Shown here: one piece after another, positions 42,839 through 55,080 of the stretch
Layout of the letters: each line of letters starts with the position of its first letter
Numbering within the stretch: position 1 is the first letter of the stretch
From: Oscheius dolichura
Lineage: Eukaryota; Nematoda; Chromadorea; Rhabditida; Rhabditidae
Length of the DNA: 64,000 bases
NCBI GenBank assembly: GCA_932521035.1
Contig: OW051495.1
Coordinates: 10,168,001-10,232,000 of the forward strand
Direction: 5' to 3'
Notes under the pieces: generated by a model
Seen by the model: only the letters and a program-made list of their open reading frames with translations
What the model was told of the DNA's origin: nothing
Database searches by the model: none
Program-made: the position numbers and the translations under genes

Positions 42839-45800
42839 ATGGCACTCGCAGCACTAAACTACCGTCTTCCGCAGAACTACCGCATTCAACGGGTTTATTC
42901 GCGACACAGTCTACCGTGAGTTTCCTTTTTTCTTGATATTTCTTCTCGTTTCTTTTCAATTCGTGGGAGAATCACATCCTTTTTATAGATTAGCTGGGAC
43001 GACGACCGCAGACGAGGGTTACGAAGAGTTCAAGAAAATTCTAATTCTCGCCGGTGCCTTTTTCTTCATTTTGATTGTTGTCATCATGTCGAAACTTCAG
43101 GTAAGAGAACACAACAGGTGGAAATGATGAACATGGGGAGATAGTTCGCGTTGCCTGAACACAAAAAGTGACAAATACCAGTACAAGTAAGGGAAGGGTA
43201 CTCGGATCCCGGAACTATTGCCATTATACCACCTATTTTTCCTCCAGTTACTGCTTACCAACGCATTGTGGTCCACAGATGTCCTTATTTTAAAATGTCT
43301 GCCCAAACCGTTGGGCAGGTCAGTCTGCTTCGCGCTCTTTAGGGCTGAAGGGGTCTGGCCTGATCCAGCTCTTTGCGAGCTTTCCAAACCAATTCCTGTC
43401 ATGTTAAATCTTTGCCTGCGATCTTTTGCTTCTTTTGGCATCATTTGTGTACTTAGGGATGCATCTTCGTGCTGTAGCTGGCTAATGAGGACAAATACGC
43501 GAAAATACTCTCTTAGTTACCGGCAAAAAAAGCTGATCTTTAATGTAGTGCCCCTACGCATTATTCATCTCTACGAGTAATTCTAATTAGTCATTCGATT
43601 TCCTTTTACGTGCCAGAATAACATCTTGAACGGCTCTGAACCGGTGCCAACTACGTTAGTCCGTTGGCGTAACAAGGAAATACGCAGAACTTCCTTCTCA
43701 CCTCCTTTAAATGGGGCTCCTTTCCTCCGGGGGATGTCCATTTTCAAATCTTCTATGGCATGGCGGCTACAGACGGCGACATTTGTTGACCACCCGTTGA
43801 CGGTATGTTCTAATTGGATTCTGAAATAGAGGGAACCTTTCTCACACAAGTCGTTACTCGCCCCGTATTTGCGTCAGGCTCAAGGGGGAAAACCCAAAGC
43901 CCCAAAATAACCCTCCTATCAAGTAAAAGAGATTAACGAGGCGTCATCGAGCAGCTGTGCGCGTATTCTCACATCAACTTGGGGTTGCCATATATAGCAG
44001 TCCGGGTTGTGAGTTTCGAAGGGTTCCCCCCTGGCTGCTTTCCTCCCCTCACCCCCTTCCTCCCACACCCTCGCTATAATAAACAAAGCATTTCCCCCAG
44101 GGCTAACTGAATCCCCGTGCTCTCCTTACGTTGTTTTCTTCTATTTTTTCTTCCCATAGCCGACGTTATTTCTTTTTTATTATTGCTTTCAAATCACTCT
44201 GTTTGGCATCAACTACACTGCCCTCGTTTGCCCTAAACAGCTTGGTCACAAATCACACAAGTGCACTTAATTCTATCGGCTACTTCCTCATCCTCTTTAA
44301 CAGAGCATTCCCTAAGAGCGTTGACTCCAAATATCCCCAATATCCCCCTTCTTCTCTCGTCATTCTATCCATCGCGGAAACATAGCGGAACCGGCGTTGT
44401 TTTCCTTGCCCTTTTCGCCTTCTCTGCAGTTGATCCCGTCGTATTTTCTGCGCGTTTCTTTCTTTTTTTCCTCCGATGCTTAGCAACCTAATTAGTCACC
44501 AGCTCCCATAACCACAAGACTTTGCTCCGTCCCCCACCTTCTCAGAATACATGAATATGGAAGCCGAATGTCAACAACGGGCATGTTTCGTTCTTTATCT
44601 TATCAGAAGAAAAATGCCTCTTCCGGCGGACATGATGATTTTTCATCCGAGCGAAACTGCCCCATGGGGAATAGTCCAAGAGAGATTGAGGAAATAACCC
44701 CCAGCCAATTGTTTTTTCCTGCCTTGAGCTTTGAAAGCCAGAAGCTGACCTTTTAATGGCTTCTAGGAAGTTGCCACCGCCCAAAAAAGAGACCACTAAC
44801 AAGTGTATTATGACCCAGGAGAAATGTTATTGTTCGCCTTTGACAGGGAACATCATATTCCAGCTAGAGCCGTAAATAATGCAGTCTCCTGGGGGAGGTC
44901 AGGTTAGACATTCAAAGAAAATGGGTGCCGAGATCTTTTCGGGCTGGCGGGCGGAGAGCACCGGCGCTCTTGTTCTTTGTCATATTTTGTTCTCCGCGGC
45001 TGCAGCTACCTCCCGGTACAATTATCTCGAGTTCTCGCGTCATGTTCTACAAAAGTCAAGTACTTCCTGTCGTGAAAACCATTTTGCTCCTTTGAAATGA
45101 TGTTATTTATTGACTTGGCTCCCCTTTGAACAGTAGAGCGAATTCTTAAGTTTGTTCAGCAGAACCGCGTGTTCTGCCTTTGCCCTGTTTGTGCCCCGCG
45201 CCTTTATAAACCGTCTAAACGTAGACTCCAAAATCCCCATATTTTCCTCTCCTTAAAAGTTACTTTTTCCAATATTTATGGCCCCGACATATGTCAGTCC
45301 CCAAGAGGAAGTTTTGAGGGCTGACCCCTTCGTCAAGACGTGACGCCGGCTGCCATCAGAGTACCAGGCATCCGGTCTGGTCCTAATCAAAGCATATACA
45401 ACTCGTTCCGGAGCTGGGGCCCGACTTTCCGTCGTCTTCTGCCTCCCTCAAAGGCCATGTTGTCCAAAATGCATCACTCTTGACCCTTCGTCTCGTAATC
45501 CCCATATGTCGCTTCTGGTCGGGACTCGTAAAACAATCTCGTTGAAGAGCCGCCACCCTCACAGCTCAAATCCTCCTCCTCCCCTCCCCTCCCAGAATCA
45601 AACACCAAAAAAGGTGATCCCCGGTTAGTTCCTGCTAATGGAAGTCCGTCCTCGCTTCCCACGCTCCGCGTTGACCGCCACCCTCCCACCCCTCCCTCCC
45701 CCACGCAAAGAGAAACATGCATTATAAGTGCCCCGGTCCCTGACAACAATAGCTCAGTTTACGCTAAATTTACCCTGAATCGAGTCGTCCGTAGGGGAGG

Positions 45801-46912
45801 GTCATTCCCCCTGGTTCAAAATATGCGCGTTTTTAGGTTCAACCTTGGTCCCTCTCCTTTCCTCCTCCGGTTCTCGTTGAATATTCCTTTCCTTTCAGGT
45901 CGGAACAGAAGAAGTTCTTCGCTGGTCTCCCGTTGTCTGGCTCTTCGGCGTCGTTGTAGCTGGCGGACTGATGAACCTGATCTGCTACTTGCAAAGGAAA
46001 TACAAGGAGAGGAAGCGAAGAAGGAGACACAATGCAGAGGTTCGGTTACCCACACTAGAACAGGTGCATGATTGCTTTCATTTCTTTCCATTTTCTCTGT
46101 TATTAACCTTTTTCTTGCTTGTCCCCGTTAATATTAACACGCATGCAATGGAGAGCAAAAAAAGCCTCTGCCACACTTTTAAACCTTGTTCCAGATGTTT
46201 GAACAGACAGGATTTGGTTTCTTGTTATATAAGAGCCACCGGCGATGTCGGGGGTGCCCCATTTCCCTAAGTTTTATGTTGCCTTAGCATGTTAATTGAG
46301 CAAAAGAGCAGGGTGAGTACACCTTCCACTGGGGGGTTGTCTTGTTGGGAAAAGTCACTTTTCATCAGGGACCAGACATCTTCTCTCAGCCGCTTTCAGG
46401 ATTCTCACGGCTCTTTTGTTGTTCTCCCACATTTGCAAGTAAAGTAGATTGGTTGTCTGAGCAATTCTCTGATCTTCTGGCAGAATAATTAACCAAAAAA
46501 ACCATGAATCCATGAATCAGGGGCCAGGAGTCCGTCTCCCCTTCTCTCTGCATTTTTCAGTCTATGACGTTTGAATTCTCCCTGTGCATGTCTATTTTGT
46601 GTTGTATGATTATTCCCTTTAGTTTCAACCAAATTTTGTTTAAGCCAAAAATTATAGGCTCTTCTGTACTCCCTTCCCATTCCCTCGTCATATCCCTGCT
46701 TGGCTCCACCGCCTCACATCGACTGCTGTAGGGCTCAAGGCTACCTGAATCTTCCATCCTATGACGAAGCTGTCAGAGCGAAAACCCAGGTAATTTCTCT
46801 ATATAGTACCTTTCTAAAAGAACAGGTTTCACAGGAAGAGCAGCCGCCACCCTACGCGACGGCAATAGCTCTGATCCATCAGAGCGACTCGCCCCCGCCG
46901 TTCCATGTCTGA
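42839..46912 (+). CDS. Two-TM protein with cytosolic PY motifs, 187 aa
   Basis: Five exons close in phase: 42839-42915, 42989-43100, 45899-46063, 46658-46789 and 46835-46912. Residues about 47-61 (LAGAFFFILIVVIMS) and 73-95 (VVWLFGVVVAGGLMNLICYL) are membrane segments. They are followed by a basic patch (RKYKERKRRRRHN), a Cys-Cys pair, and the tail with YLNLPSYDEAVRAKT and EEQPPPYATAI, that is PSYDEA and PPPY motifs for WW domains of Nedd4-type ubiquitin ligases (family knowledge). This layout is like small membrane adaptors such as NDFIP or VOPP1/WBP1 proteins, but no specific family fits. Intron 2 is 2.8 kb, by far the largest in the window. The exon 4 acceptor (AATTATAG) is chosen by phase; an alternative is 46730. 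Confidence 0.6.
43101..45898 (+). other. 2.8-kb intron of the PY-motif gene
   Basis: No coding exon or repeat was recognised; it is pyrimidine-rich, with scattered short frames. Confidence 0.4.
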
Positions 46913-47163
46913 CAGACCATGCCTCCCCATCTCCTCATTATATTCTTATCTAATTGTATGCCTCCGTTCCCCCACAGGGTGTAGGTGAACACGGATTATT
47001 CTGTTACGGGTTATCAAAACAATATGAAGTAAATTTTGCACATTCTAATCTTTCTTCTGTCTTTATTTGCCTAGTAAATAAAAAATGACGAGAGCAACGG
47101 GACCGATTAGACCGGTAGAATTGGGAAAACTGGTGGTGAGCATCAGGATAAGGGCAACGGGAT

Positions 47164-48928
47164 TTAGTTCTGTTTCTTGGACAGGGGTTCCTCCTTGACC
47201 TTCTTGTATTTGTCTTTTCCACCTCCGATGACGTAGGACTTCAAGAAGAAGTTGATGAACAGAGCGAGGTAGGTGACATCCATGAAGGAGGCGAGGAGGA
47301 AGACATTATGGTCGAAGTCACAATGCACCTGAAATGGGAAAACATGACTGGCCAGCTAGAGAATGGAGCAGAGGGTAAGGTGCAACAGTTACGTACTCCT
47401 TGGCCGTAGATAAGGACTCCGAGATGGGCCAGCACGGCGACGGAGATCACAAACTGGAGAATCTGGATGGTGGTGATGAACTGGGCGACGAAGCCAGGGA
47501 CACGGATTTTCATCGAGCGGAGGAAGTAGTACCTGGAAAGGAAAAACTAGAAAAGGAAAAAAAGGAACGAGACTCACGAGTACATGAAGGCGTGGACGAA
47601 GAAGTTGAGGAAGATGCCGTATCTGTTAAAGCCAGGAGTAATGGGATGAGAGTACCAGGCGTAGATCAAGGTGAGGATGTGGTGGTACCTGAGTTCCTCC
47701 TCCATTTAGAGTCAGAATGTCATACTTACCAGTGAAGGAACATGAGAGGTCTCTTCCTCAAGACGAGGAAGACAGTATCAACCAGCTCGAAGAGCTTCGA
47801 GGCGATGAACAGCCATACCCAGTAGCCGTTGTCTCCCTTGGTGAAGTCGTAAGCATAGCAGTAGGAATCTGAAAAGGAAAAGGTCTTCTATACTTTGTCC
47901 GTCCTTGTTTTTAGTAGGAATCTATTGACTTTGACCCTAGTTCCCTCCTTATCAAAGACTTCACATGGAGAGAGAATCTGTGGGGTTATCTCCCTGGGCG
48001 ATAAAAAAGATGGCTGGCAATTTTTGAGAGAGAAGCGTAGTCATAAAATGGAAAAAAAACGCTTCGTATAGGTAGTTTTTAGGGAATTTTTTTTCTGAAA
48101 CTGTTACTTCGAACAAAGTGTTGTTTTGAATTAATTCAGTGGCTGTATGCAATCAACCACCCGGGTGCCACCCGGGCGCGCCCGGGTAGGGATTTTGTTC
48201 TCAATTTTCTACCCGGGAGCCTCCCGGGTGGGCCTGGGTAGTTGATTGCATACGGCCACAGGTTAATGAAAAATCACAGTTTTCTGTGATAAGATGTTGT
48301 GATAAAAATCAGAAACGAAATCGAAATCGAACCATAAAATTCAAGGACGCGACCAGAAACACAAGGAGTAATCGGTCTGGTCGCGTTTTTTTTAACTTTC
48401 TTGTGTCTTCCGCATGGAAATCAGGCCATTTTTAAAGAGTCTGGTAAGAAGTTTGATTCTGAAGGGAATTTTTGGAGAGCAACAAACGAAAAGTGGGAAA
48501 TCAAATGTTTTTCGCTCGTTCGCCTGAAAATACCGGAAGCAAACGCTAAAAGTCTCACTTTGTAGTCCTTTTTCTTGAATTGTTCCAAAGAATTCGGGCC
48601 ACAGTTTAATGGTTCCCATAATGGAGAAAGCAGCCAGGATGAAATTCCAAATATTTAACGGGACGAAAAGAGCAAATGGCTGACGATTCCTCATGAAGAA
48701 TTTTAGTCCAAAAACAACGATCACATACACGATCGAAGCCTGAAATTTAATAGGAAATTAACCAAAAAAAAATAGGAAATTTACCTGGAGAGTGATGTCA
48801 AAATGATCCGATACCCATCGCCTTCCCTCCTTGTCAGGGAAGTTCTGGCCTCCATGGGTGGCCAACTTCAAAAACTTCGGAGTATCGAAGCTGAAAGTAG
48901 TCAGCCGGGTGACTAGGTCCTGGGTCAT
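47164..48928 (-). CDS. elo: Very-long-chain fatty acid elongase (ELO family)
   Basis: Six exons close in phase: 48785-48928, 48559-48739, 47730-47868, 47578-47688, 47397-47532 and 47164-47328, giving 291 residues. The diagnostic histidine box is HWYHH (in VLRKRPLMFLHWYHH), split by an intron inside HW|Y. KLFELVDTVF and the FFVHAFMYSYYFLR block with the conserved His match the condensing-enzyme family. There are several TM segments. The C-terminus KKQN is a KKXX ER-retrieval signal. The enzyme condenses malonyl-CoA with acyl-CoA in the ER. Intron 2 contains the TTAA-flanked palindromic element at 48131-48266. Class (saturated, MUFA or PUFA) cannot be decided here. Confidence 0.93.
48131..48266. 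mobile_element. Palindromic TTAA-flanked element with CCCGGG clusters
   Basis: The left half (GTGGCTGTATGCAATCAACC from 48139) and the right half (its near-perfect complement, ending at 48259) pair over about 55 bp, leaving a ~20-nt loop. Both arms are rich in ACCCGGG units. TTAA sits at each end (48131-48134 and 48263-48266), the piggyBac-type target. It lies in the elongase intron. Confidence 0.65.
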
Positions 48929-48939
48929 CGTGACTACTT

Positions 48940-49410
48940 GGTTTTACCTGAATCATTTGTCTTTTATCGAAATGGAACCCCGAGAGAGAAAGTGAAGAGT
49001 CAAGGGGGGCGCTTATTATGCCGAGAGAGAAGGGACAGATAGCCGCCGAGAGCACAGAGGGCGTTAGAAAGAGAGTGCCGTCCGCCGACTGGGGGTCGAA
49101 GCGCAAAATCACACCACCTGGCGAGGGGCTCGTCCTTTCTGCACCCTCGAACAAATCAAAGAACACTCAATATAGGGCGACAGGCGAAGCGTAGCCGAAC
49201 GGTCAGACAACTGACCAAGCTAATCTAAACAAGTGAAAAACATGGTGGGACTGTGTGGCAACAAATCAATAGCTGCTGAGCCGTGAAACAAAAGGCAGAG
49301 GGGCGATAAATAAGACCATGCTCTGTCGCTATAAACAGTGCCAAATCTGTCGGACAGCCACACGTATGACTTCCGGGACTTCGACCCCCTTGAAGTCTTG
49401 GGGGCAGTCC
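48940..49410. other. Intergenic, nothing recognised
   Basis: Promoter side of the elongase gene. Open frames on the minus strand (48834-49166, 49225-49452) have no recognisable product. Confidence 0.4.
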
Positions 49411-49412
49411 TA

Positions 49413-49855
49413 CAGTCCGTTGCATAATTATAGGGACACTTGAATTTTTCATATTACTCTTATTTCATGAGGAAAAGGCCGGTCGACGCTGTCACCATTC
49501 GATTCCCCATCCCTCGAATTTTGGGCGGTTTTCCTCCTAACACCCAAGCGTCATTTTTGTCAAATCGGGTAAAATTCAACTGCTGCATAATTATAGGGAC
49601 ACCCTCAACACCAGTTTATGAGGGAAATCAGAGCGGTAAAAAGCAAGGGAGTGCTTGTACCGACCAGTTCGGCACAGCCAACAAAATATTTCCGAGGAAA
49701 GTGGCCGGGAACGATGTTTCCGAGAACTTCATACAGTTGAATTTTATCAATTTTTTATGAAAATGACGATAACACGGCACAGCGTCGAGGAAATTTTCCC
49801 CAACTTTGGCTTCCGGCCAAATTTTTCAGTGTTCTTATAACTATGCAACGGACTG
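49413..49855. mobile_element. MITE with CAGTCCGTTGCATA ends, TA target site
   Basis: The left end CAGTCCGTTGCATAATTATA and the right end (complement CAGTCCGTTGCATAGTTATA) form ~27-bp imperfect TIRs, with TA on both sides (49411-49412, 49856-49857). An internal copy of TGCATAATTATAGGGACAC sits at 49583-49601, giving a subterminal repeat. No transposase. Tc1/mariner-type by its TA target. Confidence 0.75.
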
Positions 49856-50231
49856 TACACATTGAATGGTTATCTGCTCGAACTCTTTCGGGTGTCATGT
49901 GGTATCACCCCTGCCTGCTCCAGAACAAAGCTGCCCTAGGTGGAAATAGCCCAGAATTCTTAGAATTGGGTGTGAAGAAATGATACGGCAGCTATTGCCT
50001 ATCGATTGTCAGGGAAGACGATACCGCCCTCCTAAGGCTAGCCTTCTTGTCCTTACTTTCGTGCACTTTTCTATTGATCATCTTCTATAATTCTTCACAC
50101 TAGCTTATGATAGCCCAACAATGATAAGGTGCTGTTTGTTCGCCGGCGCCCTCTCCGTCATCCTTCTCACCCATGCCTGGTTAGTCTACTTTTTCTCACC
50201 TTTTTTTACATGGATTTTTTTTCTTTTTTAG

Positions 50232-51930
50232 AAATAAAGAAGTTTAATCAGGCTATTATTCAATATGGCACTATGGTTAGCTTTGGGTTTCAAGGAACTG
50301 TGTACAAAGTTACACATGACACTCAAGGGTAAGCTCGACTCTAATGGGAGCCTATAACTTTTAGAATTATTGCTGTTAAAATCTTCACTTCCCCTTCGAT
50401 AATTTCAAAGTCCGACAAAAAAGAAATCGAGCACTTGATCAATGTAAGGCTTTTTACTTGATACATATTTATTTTAGCACAATCACAACACATATGTTGT
50501 CCGTTTTCTGGGACTTGTGGTTGACGAGTGGGATAACTGTATAGGGCACGTTACGGAATTCATGAATGGAAGCTTAGCCGACGGTTGGAAGAAGTTTTTC
50601 TTGCTTTTATAAGATTTTTGACAGTGATTCACGGCACTTCCGGTTACAAACTGAGACAAGCGTACTCTTGGATAGAGGACGCCGCTTACGGGTTGTCGTT
50701 TCTTCACGAGGAAAAGATAGTCCATAGAGATGTTAAACCTCTAAAGTAAGGCGTATACATCGAGTAAAGGAGTCTCTATTTCAGTATGTTGTTGTCTGAC
50801 AACAAGCAAAAATTGAAAATCTGTGACCTTGGCCTTTCTCGACATTATGAGGACATTACTTCCTCGAGGTAAGAGTTCCTCCAACGCAATTTTGCTGTTT
50901 CAGTTCTGGAACCTATATGTACATGTCGCCGGAGACGATTACATCACAGAAGAATGTCGGCTTTCCTACCGATGTCTGGAGCCTTGGTGTCTCCATATGG
51001 GAAATCGTGAAGCGCAGGTTCCTTCTTGTTTTTATTAGCACTATCGTGTAATTCAGGTATCCCTACAGTGACAAGCAGTTGAGCGTTTTTGAGCGAAACA
51101 ATAGAATAGCAAAGGGAGAGCTGGTACCGCGTTGGGTAGGTAATAGCGACAAGGAAGTGGGGCAGCTGCTCTCCAGGCAATCACTGGTCGAGTACTCTAA
51201 AACTGATGGTTTAGAATGTGGCAAATGGAGCCAGAAATTAGGCCGACAATGCTGGAAGTACGAAAGTTTTTTACCGATAAGAAGGAGACATGCTCGGATA
51301 GATCTATTCGCTCACTCAACAAAACAAAAACTAAAGAATTATCCTCGGGAATGGAAACCTTGTCAATCGATGAGCCATCGACTTCCAGCAGCGCCAAGTC
51401 TGCTTCTCGTTGTTATTACTTTACAAAACGTTTAGTTCAAGTATAGAAACGCCGACTAAAAAGACTAAAGCATCTGGAAAGTACTTCGAGCCGTGGCTGG
51501 AGACATCTCGATCGTTCATTGCAATGTCTGCGCACAATCCTGAACTAAACGAGTATGTTGAAACAAATAGCGAAATGAACAACGGGGATATTCAAGGATG
51601 TGCGTTAAAATAGAAGACGCAGCGGAAAAGATGAGGAATTTACACCTGAAGAGAACGTTAGCCGCGGTAAATAAATGTCATGAGTATGTGAAACGTAACA
51701 TAGCTGCAGTCCTTGCTTATATGAGCGGTCCAGGAACAAAGGTGTGCCATCTTTTGCCCTTTTCTTAGAAAGTTTTAGGTGAATCCAAAGGATACGGATG
51801 CCATAGCCCGATTCGAGCTGCTGAAGTCTCAGACAATAAGTGTAGCAGAGGCATTTGAGGCTGAAGTGCAGAAGAAGGTAAACAGCTTGTCCCAAAAGGA
51901 ATCTGTCATTAAATCGGTAAGGAACTCACT
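50232..51930 (+). pseudogene. Protein kinase, first of two; frameshifted
   Basis: Exons from 50232 encode an N-lobe (FGFQGTVYKV; AVKIF catalytic lysine), a C-lobe with HRDVKPLKNMLL (catalytic Asp and Asn), DLGLSR in place of DFG, GTYMYMSPE, DVWSLGVSIWE and RPTMLEVRKF, then a helical C-terminal extension (YVKRNIAAVLAYMSG). All catalytic residues are present. In the middle, however, at 50595-50620, the frame GSLADGWKKFF runs into a stop while the following kinase frame (TVIHGTSGYKLRQAYS) is out of register by one base, next to a run of T. Either a recent frameshift or a base error makes this copy broken. The 5' exon (ATG 50121 with a signal-like MIRCCLFAGALSVILL) does not join in phase. Confidence 0.55.
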
Positions 51931-52379
51931 TTGAAATTGATGATTTAGAATGTGAAGACTCAAACAACAAGGACGAAGTGATCACTCACCGTTTTGTTGG
52001 CTCTTTCCCATAGACGGGTGCTTTGTGGTGGAGAAACTTGCGCCAGGATCGTTAAGAAAGATCGTTTTTGTTATTTTATAAATTTTACTGCTTACTTTGA
52101 ATAATTCATCCAGGTGAAGCCTGTTCTGGTTATGTATAGTTTGAGCGGTTGGACAAGCCAGGCAGTCTACAAAAAAAAGGCGTCTGTTTGCGGAAACGGA
52201 CTAGCGACCCTTAATCCGGGATAAACCTTGGCAGGCCATCGATATTGTGATTGTGAACAGGCCATCGATATTGTGAGGTGAATTTCTCTTCTGCTTGTGA
52301 AATCCTACTGATAACGGTGTTATTTGTTATTTCCTTTCTCCTCAGCCAGTTCTTCTTCTGCAATGCCCGGTCCGTCCCA

Positions 52380-54050
52380 TTTTCTTCCTTCTTTGAAATC
52401 TTCCTCTAGACGTCAAAAGATTCTTCAAAGACATTCTTGACTGCGATAAAGTGACAATCGGCTGCGGAGGCTACGGAATAGTTTATAAAATAAAACACGC
52501 CATTTACGGGTAAGCCGAATGAGATGGATAGATAGAAGTTATCCATCCATTGTAGAACCATCGCCGTGAAGAATTTCTTCTATTCACCATGGGATTTCGA
52601 ATCCGACAAAGTGGAAATTAACAATTTGGTCAACGTAGCTATATTGTTTTTCCTTTCCAAGACTCTTTTTAGCTGAGTCACAACGATTACATGGTCCGCT
52701 TCTTAGGAGCTTTGGTCGACGAGACGGGCAACTACGTTGGTCATGTGACAACATTTATGGACGGAGGCAGCCTATACGATTGTTTCGGTCATTTTAATCC
52801 CCATAAATCTCTTACAGTAATCCACCAAGGACCTGATTACCAATTGAAACAGGTGTTCTCTTGGATGGAGCAAGCTGCCTACGCCTTGTCGTACCTTCAT
52901 TGGGAAGGAATTGTCCATAGGGACGTCAAACCATCAAAGTTAGTCCACTTCACTTATCTTTAAATAGTCTTACCTTTCAGTATGTTACTTTCTGATAACC
53001 ATACGAATCTGAAAATATGCGACCTGGGTTTGTCGCGCCCCATTGCTGATATTTCTTCGTCTGGGTAAAAGACTCTCAAACATTTTTATGGCTACTTTTC
53101 AGTAGGGGAACCTATATGTACATGTCGCCAGAAGCAATAGTTTTCCCGAAGACTGTCAGCTATTCATCAGACGTCTGGAGTCTTGGAGTATCCATGTGGG
53201 AAACACTAAAGCGCAGGTGATCCCTGATTATCGTTATAAACAGATGCAGTTCAGATGTCCCTATGGCGAACTGAACAACTGTCAAATAATCATTTTGGCG
53301 GCAAAGGAAGAGCTAACACCGAGTTGGGAAGGCGACAGTGATGAGGGGATGGGAGAATTATTAGCCAGGTGGACATATTGTGGCATTTACAGGAAGGTAA
53401 TTTAGAATGTGGCAAATGGATCCGGAAGCTAGACCTAAAATGCTCGAAATTAGAGAAATTTTTACAATTAGAAAGGATACATGCGTCGATCGGACTATTC
53501 CCGGCAAAAACATGCGGTAAGAGTTGATTACAAGAAAAAACCCTTATAGTTTTAGAGAAGAGCAGCGCCCAATGGAACCCAAGACACTTACCTTTGTTAG
53601 TGAACCATCCGACTCTGGTTATTCCAAGTCTGTGGCTTCCGATAACACATAAAAAACCAAATTCAGTTCAATTCTAGAGGGGCTGCCAGGTGCAGACAGC
53701 GAGGATGGCTCGGATTCACGACTACAACATCCGCATCGTTTGTATTGGACCGATGGAAGTGGTAAACTGAAAGAGTAAGTGAGAACAGCTACAAGAACAG
53801 CGAGAAATTTGTTTTAGTATATACGAAAATGCCCAAAAAGCTGTGAACAAGATAGACACAAAAACAACCGAGGAAGTAGTGGGGGATTGTCTCTTCCGCG
53901 TGGAGAAGGTGTGGAAAGAGACCATAAGAAATGGAGTAAGGTATTCTTGAAGATGCTCTTACCAAGCAAATTTTAGGAGTCTTCAGCGAAGAAGGCCAAA
54001 CCATTCCTCAAGAAGTTAAAAAAATGGTGATAGTTCCTTTGGCGGTTACA
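52380..54050 (+). CDS. Protein kinase, second of two
   Basis: Blocks in order are GCGGYGIVYKIKH (Gly loop), AVKNFF (catalytic Lys), a substrate-proximal HVTTFMDGGSLYDCF, TVIHQGPDYQLKQVFSWMEQ, HRDVKPSK|NMLLSDN (catalytic Asp and Asn), DLGLSR (DLG, not DFG), GTYMYMSPEAI, SSDVWSLGVSMWE, CPYGELNN, and RPKMLEIREIF. A C-terminal region is acidic then basic and helical (KVWKETIRNG, KKAKPFLKKLKKW). The intron pattern and the unusual insert before the HRD motif match the neighbour at 50.2 kb, so these are tandem duplicates; this copy has an intact frame in the region broken in the other. Probably a Ser/Thr kinase (HRDVKP), nematode-expanded, role unknown. Confidence 0.7.
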
Positions 54051-54127
54051 CAGACAGAAAGGCAAGCACTCCCAAGTTATAAGAATATGGATAAAGAACA
54101 ACTATTATCTATACAATTTTATTGAGT

Positions 54128-55055
54128 TTATTGTTTCCCCTGAGGAAATTGCCCAGGTGGTGTCTGTCCGGGTTGTGTTATTAGTCCAGGCTGTCCAGGT
54201 TGGCCAGGTTGACTGGGAGGCTGTCCAGTGGCTAGTGGCATTCCCGGTTGTGGTTGTCCCGGCATCGCAGGTTGACCAGCAACGGCTCCTCCGGGCATCC
54301 CTCCAGTCGGCACAGCAGCATCTGGATCGGCTGCCCAGATGTAGCAAAGTGGCCGGGCTGGATAACGTTCTGTCCACGGAGTCAGTGTCTCGTTCGTTGC
54401 GTACATCGAATCTAAAATCTCATGGTTTTCTTTACACTCAAACAAGCAGTTACCGTAGTTAATGGCGTTAAAATCCTTATAGAGAGGGATCGTGGCTCCG
54501 CAGCCGCCTTTCCTTTGAACACAATAGACGACTTCATCCGTCTCTTGGTAGCTCTCTCCAAAACGGTCGGGCTCGTCCCCATCCCGAACAAATTTATGGT
54601 CCATATGGTTTCCGAAGGGGCCGGTTGAGTTATCCACCATCTGGACTAGCCGCACCGGGCAGTCGCAAGCGGCTGCATCCATCACCACCTTGCCGAGTAC
54701 TTGCTGGAAGAGCCGTTTAATTAGAAGGAATTAAAGAGCAGCTCTTACCTGGGGCAGATAGCCCGCTAGGGAAGGGTCAGTTGGTGGCAGTGTAGACAAG
54801 TAGTGGTCCATTGTCGTACCGGTTCCATTATTGGAGTAGAGTGTCAAAGCCACGAGAGAGCTGGGGTTGACTGCCGGGGCACCCAGTTTGCAAGCGGAGT
54901 TAGGGTTAGCTCTCGGTGCCTGAGCTGCTGGCTGTGCTGGCGGCTGTTCTTGTGCCTCTAAAGGAATAGAATAGGGATCAAAAGTAAATGAGAGAGTCTG
55001 TACCTGAGAAGTAGAAGAAGAAGGCCAAACTGATAAGAAGAGAGGAGCGACTCAT
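54128..55055 (-). CDS. Secreted protein with Pro/Gly/Gln-rich repeat tail, 278 aa
   Basis: Exons 55004-55055, 54749-54957 and 54128-54703 join in phase. The signal peptide is MSRSSLLISLAFFFYFS. An Ala/Pro/Gln-rich start (EAQEQPPAQPAAQAP) leads to a Cys-containing globular region (ACDCPVRLVQ, VQRKGGCGATIP, NCLFECKEN), then a low-complexity tail of PGQP-type repeats (GQPGQPGLITQPGQTPPGQ). The tail is collagen-like in composition but lacks a Gly-X-Y register, so it is not a collagen. It is a likely extracellular, cuticle- or egg-associated protein; the family is not recognised. TATAAAAAG (minus strand) lies at 55081-55089, 26 bp upstream of the ATG; AATAAA follows the stop. Confidence 0.7.
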
Positions 55056-55080
55056 TTCTGCCGTAGATGGCCGGTAGCAC

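Noticed and set aside
42607-42936. Long Pro/Leu/Phe-rich plus-strand frame as a secreted protein
   Set aside because: Low-complexity translation of a pyrimidine-rich region; the phased start of the PY-motif gene at 42839 lies in another frame.
47400-47735. Acidic plus-strand frame across the elongase exons
   Set aside because: Antisense shadow of the well-supported elongase gene.
52225-52280. Direct repeat GGCCATCGATATTGTGA twice in 55 bp
   Set aside because: Short local duplication between the kinase genes; no structure around it.
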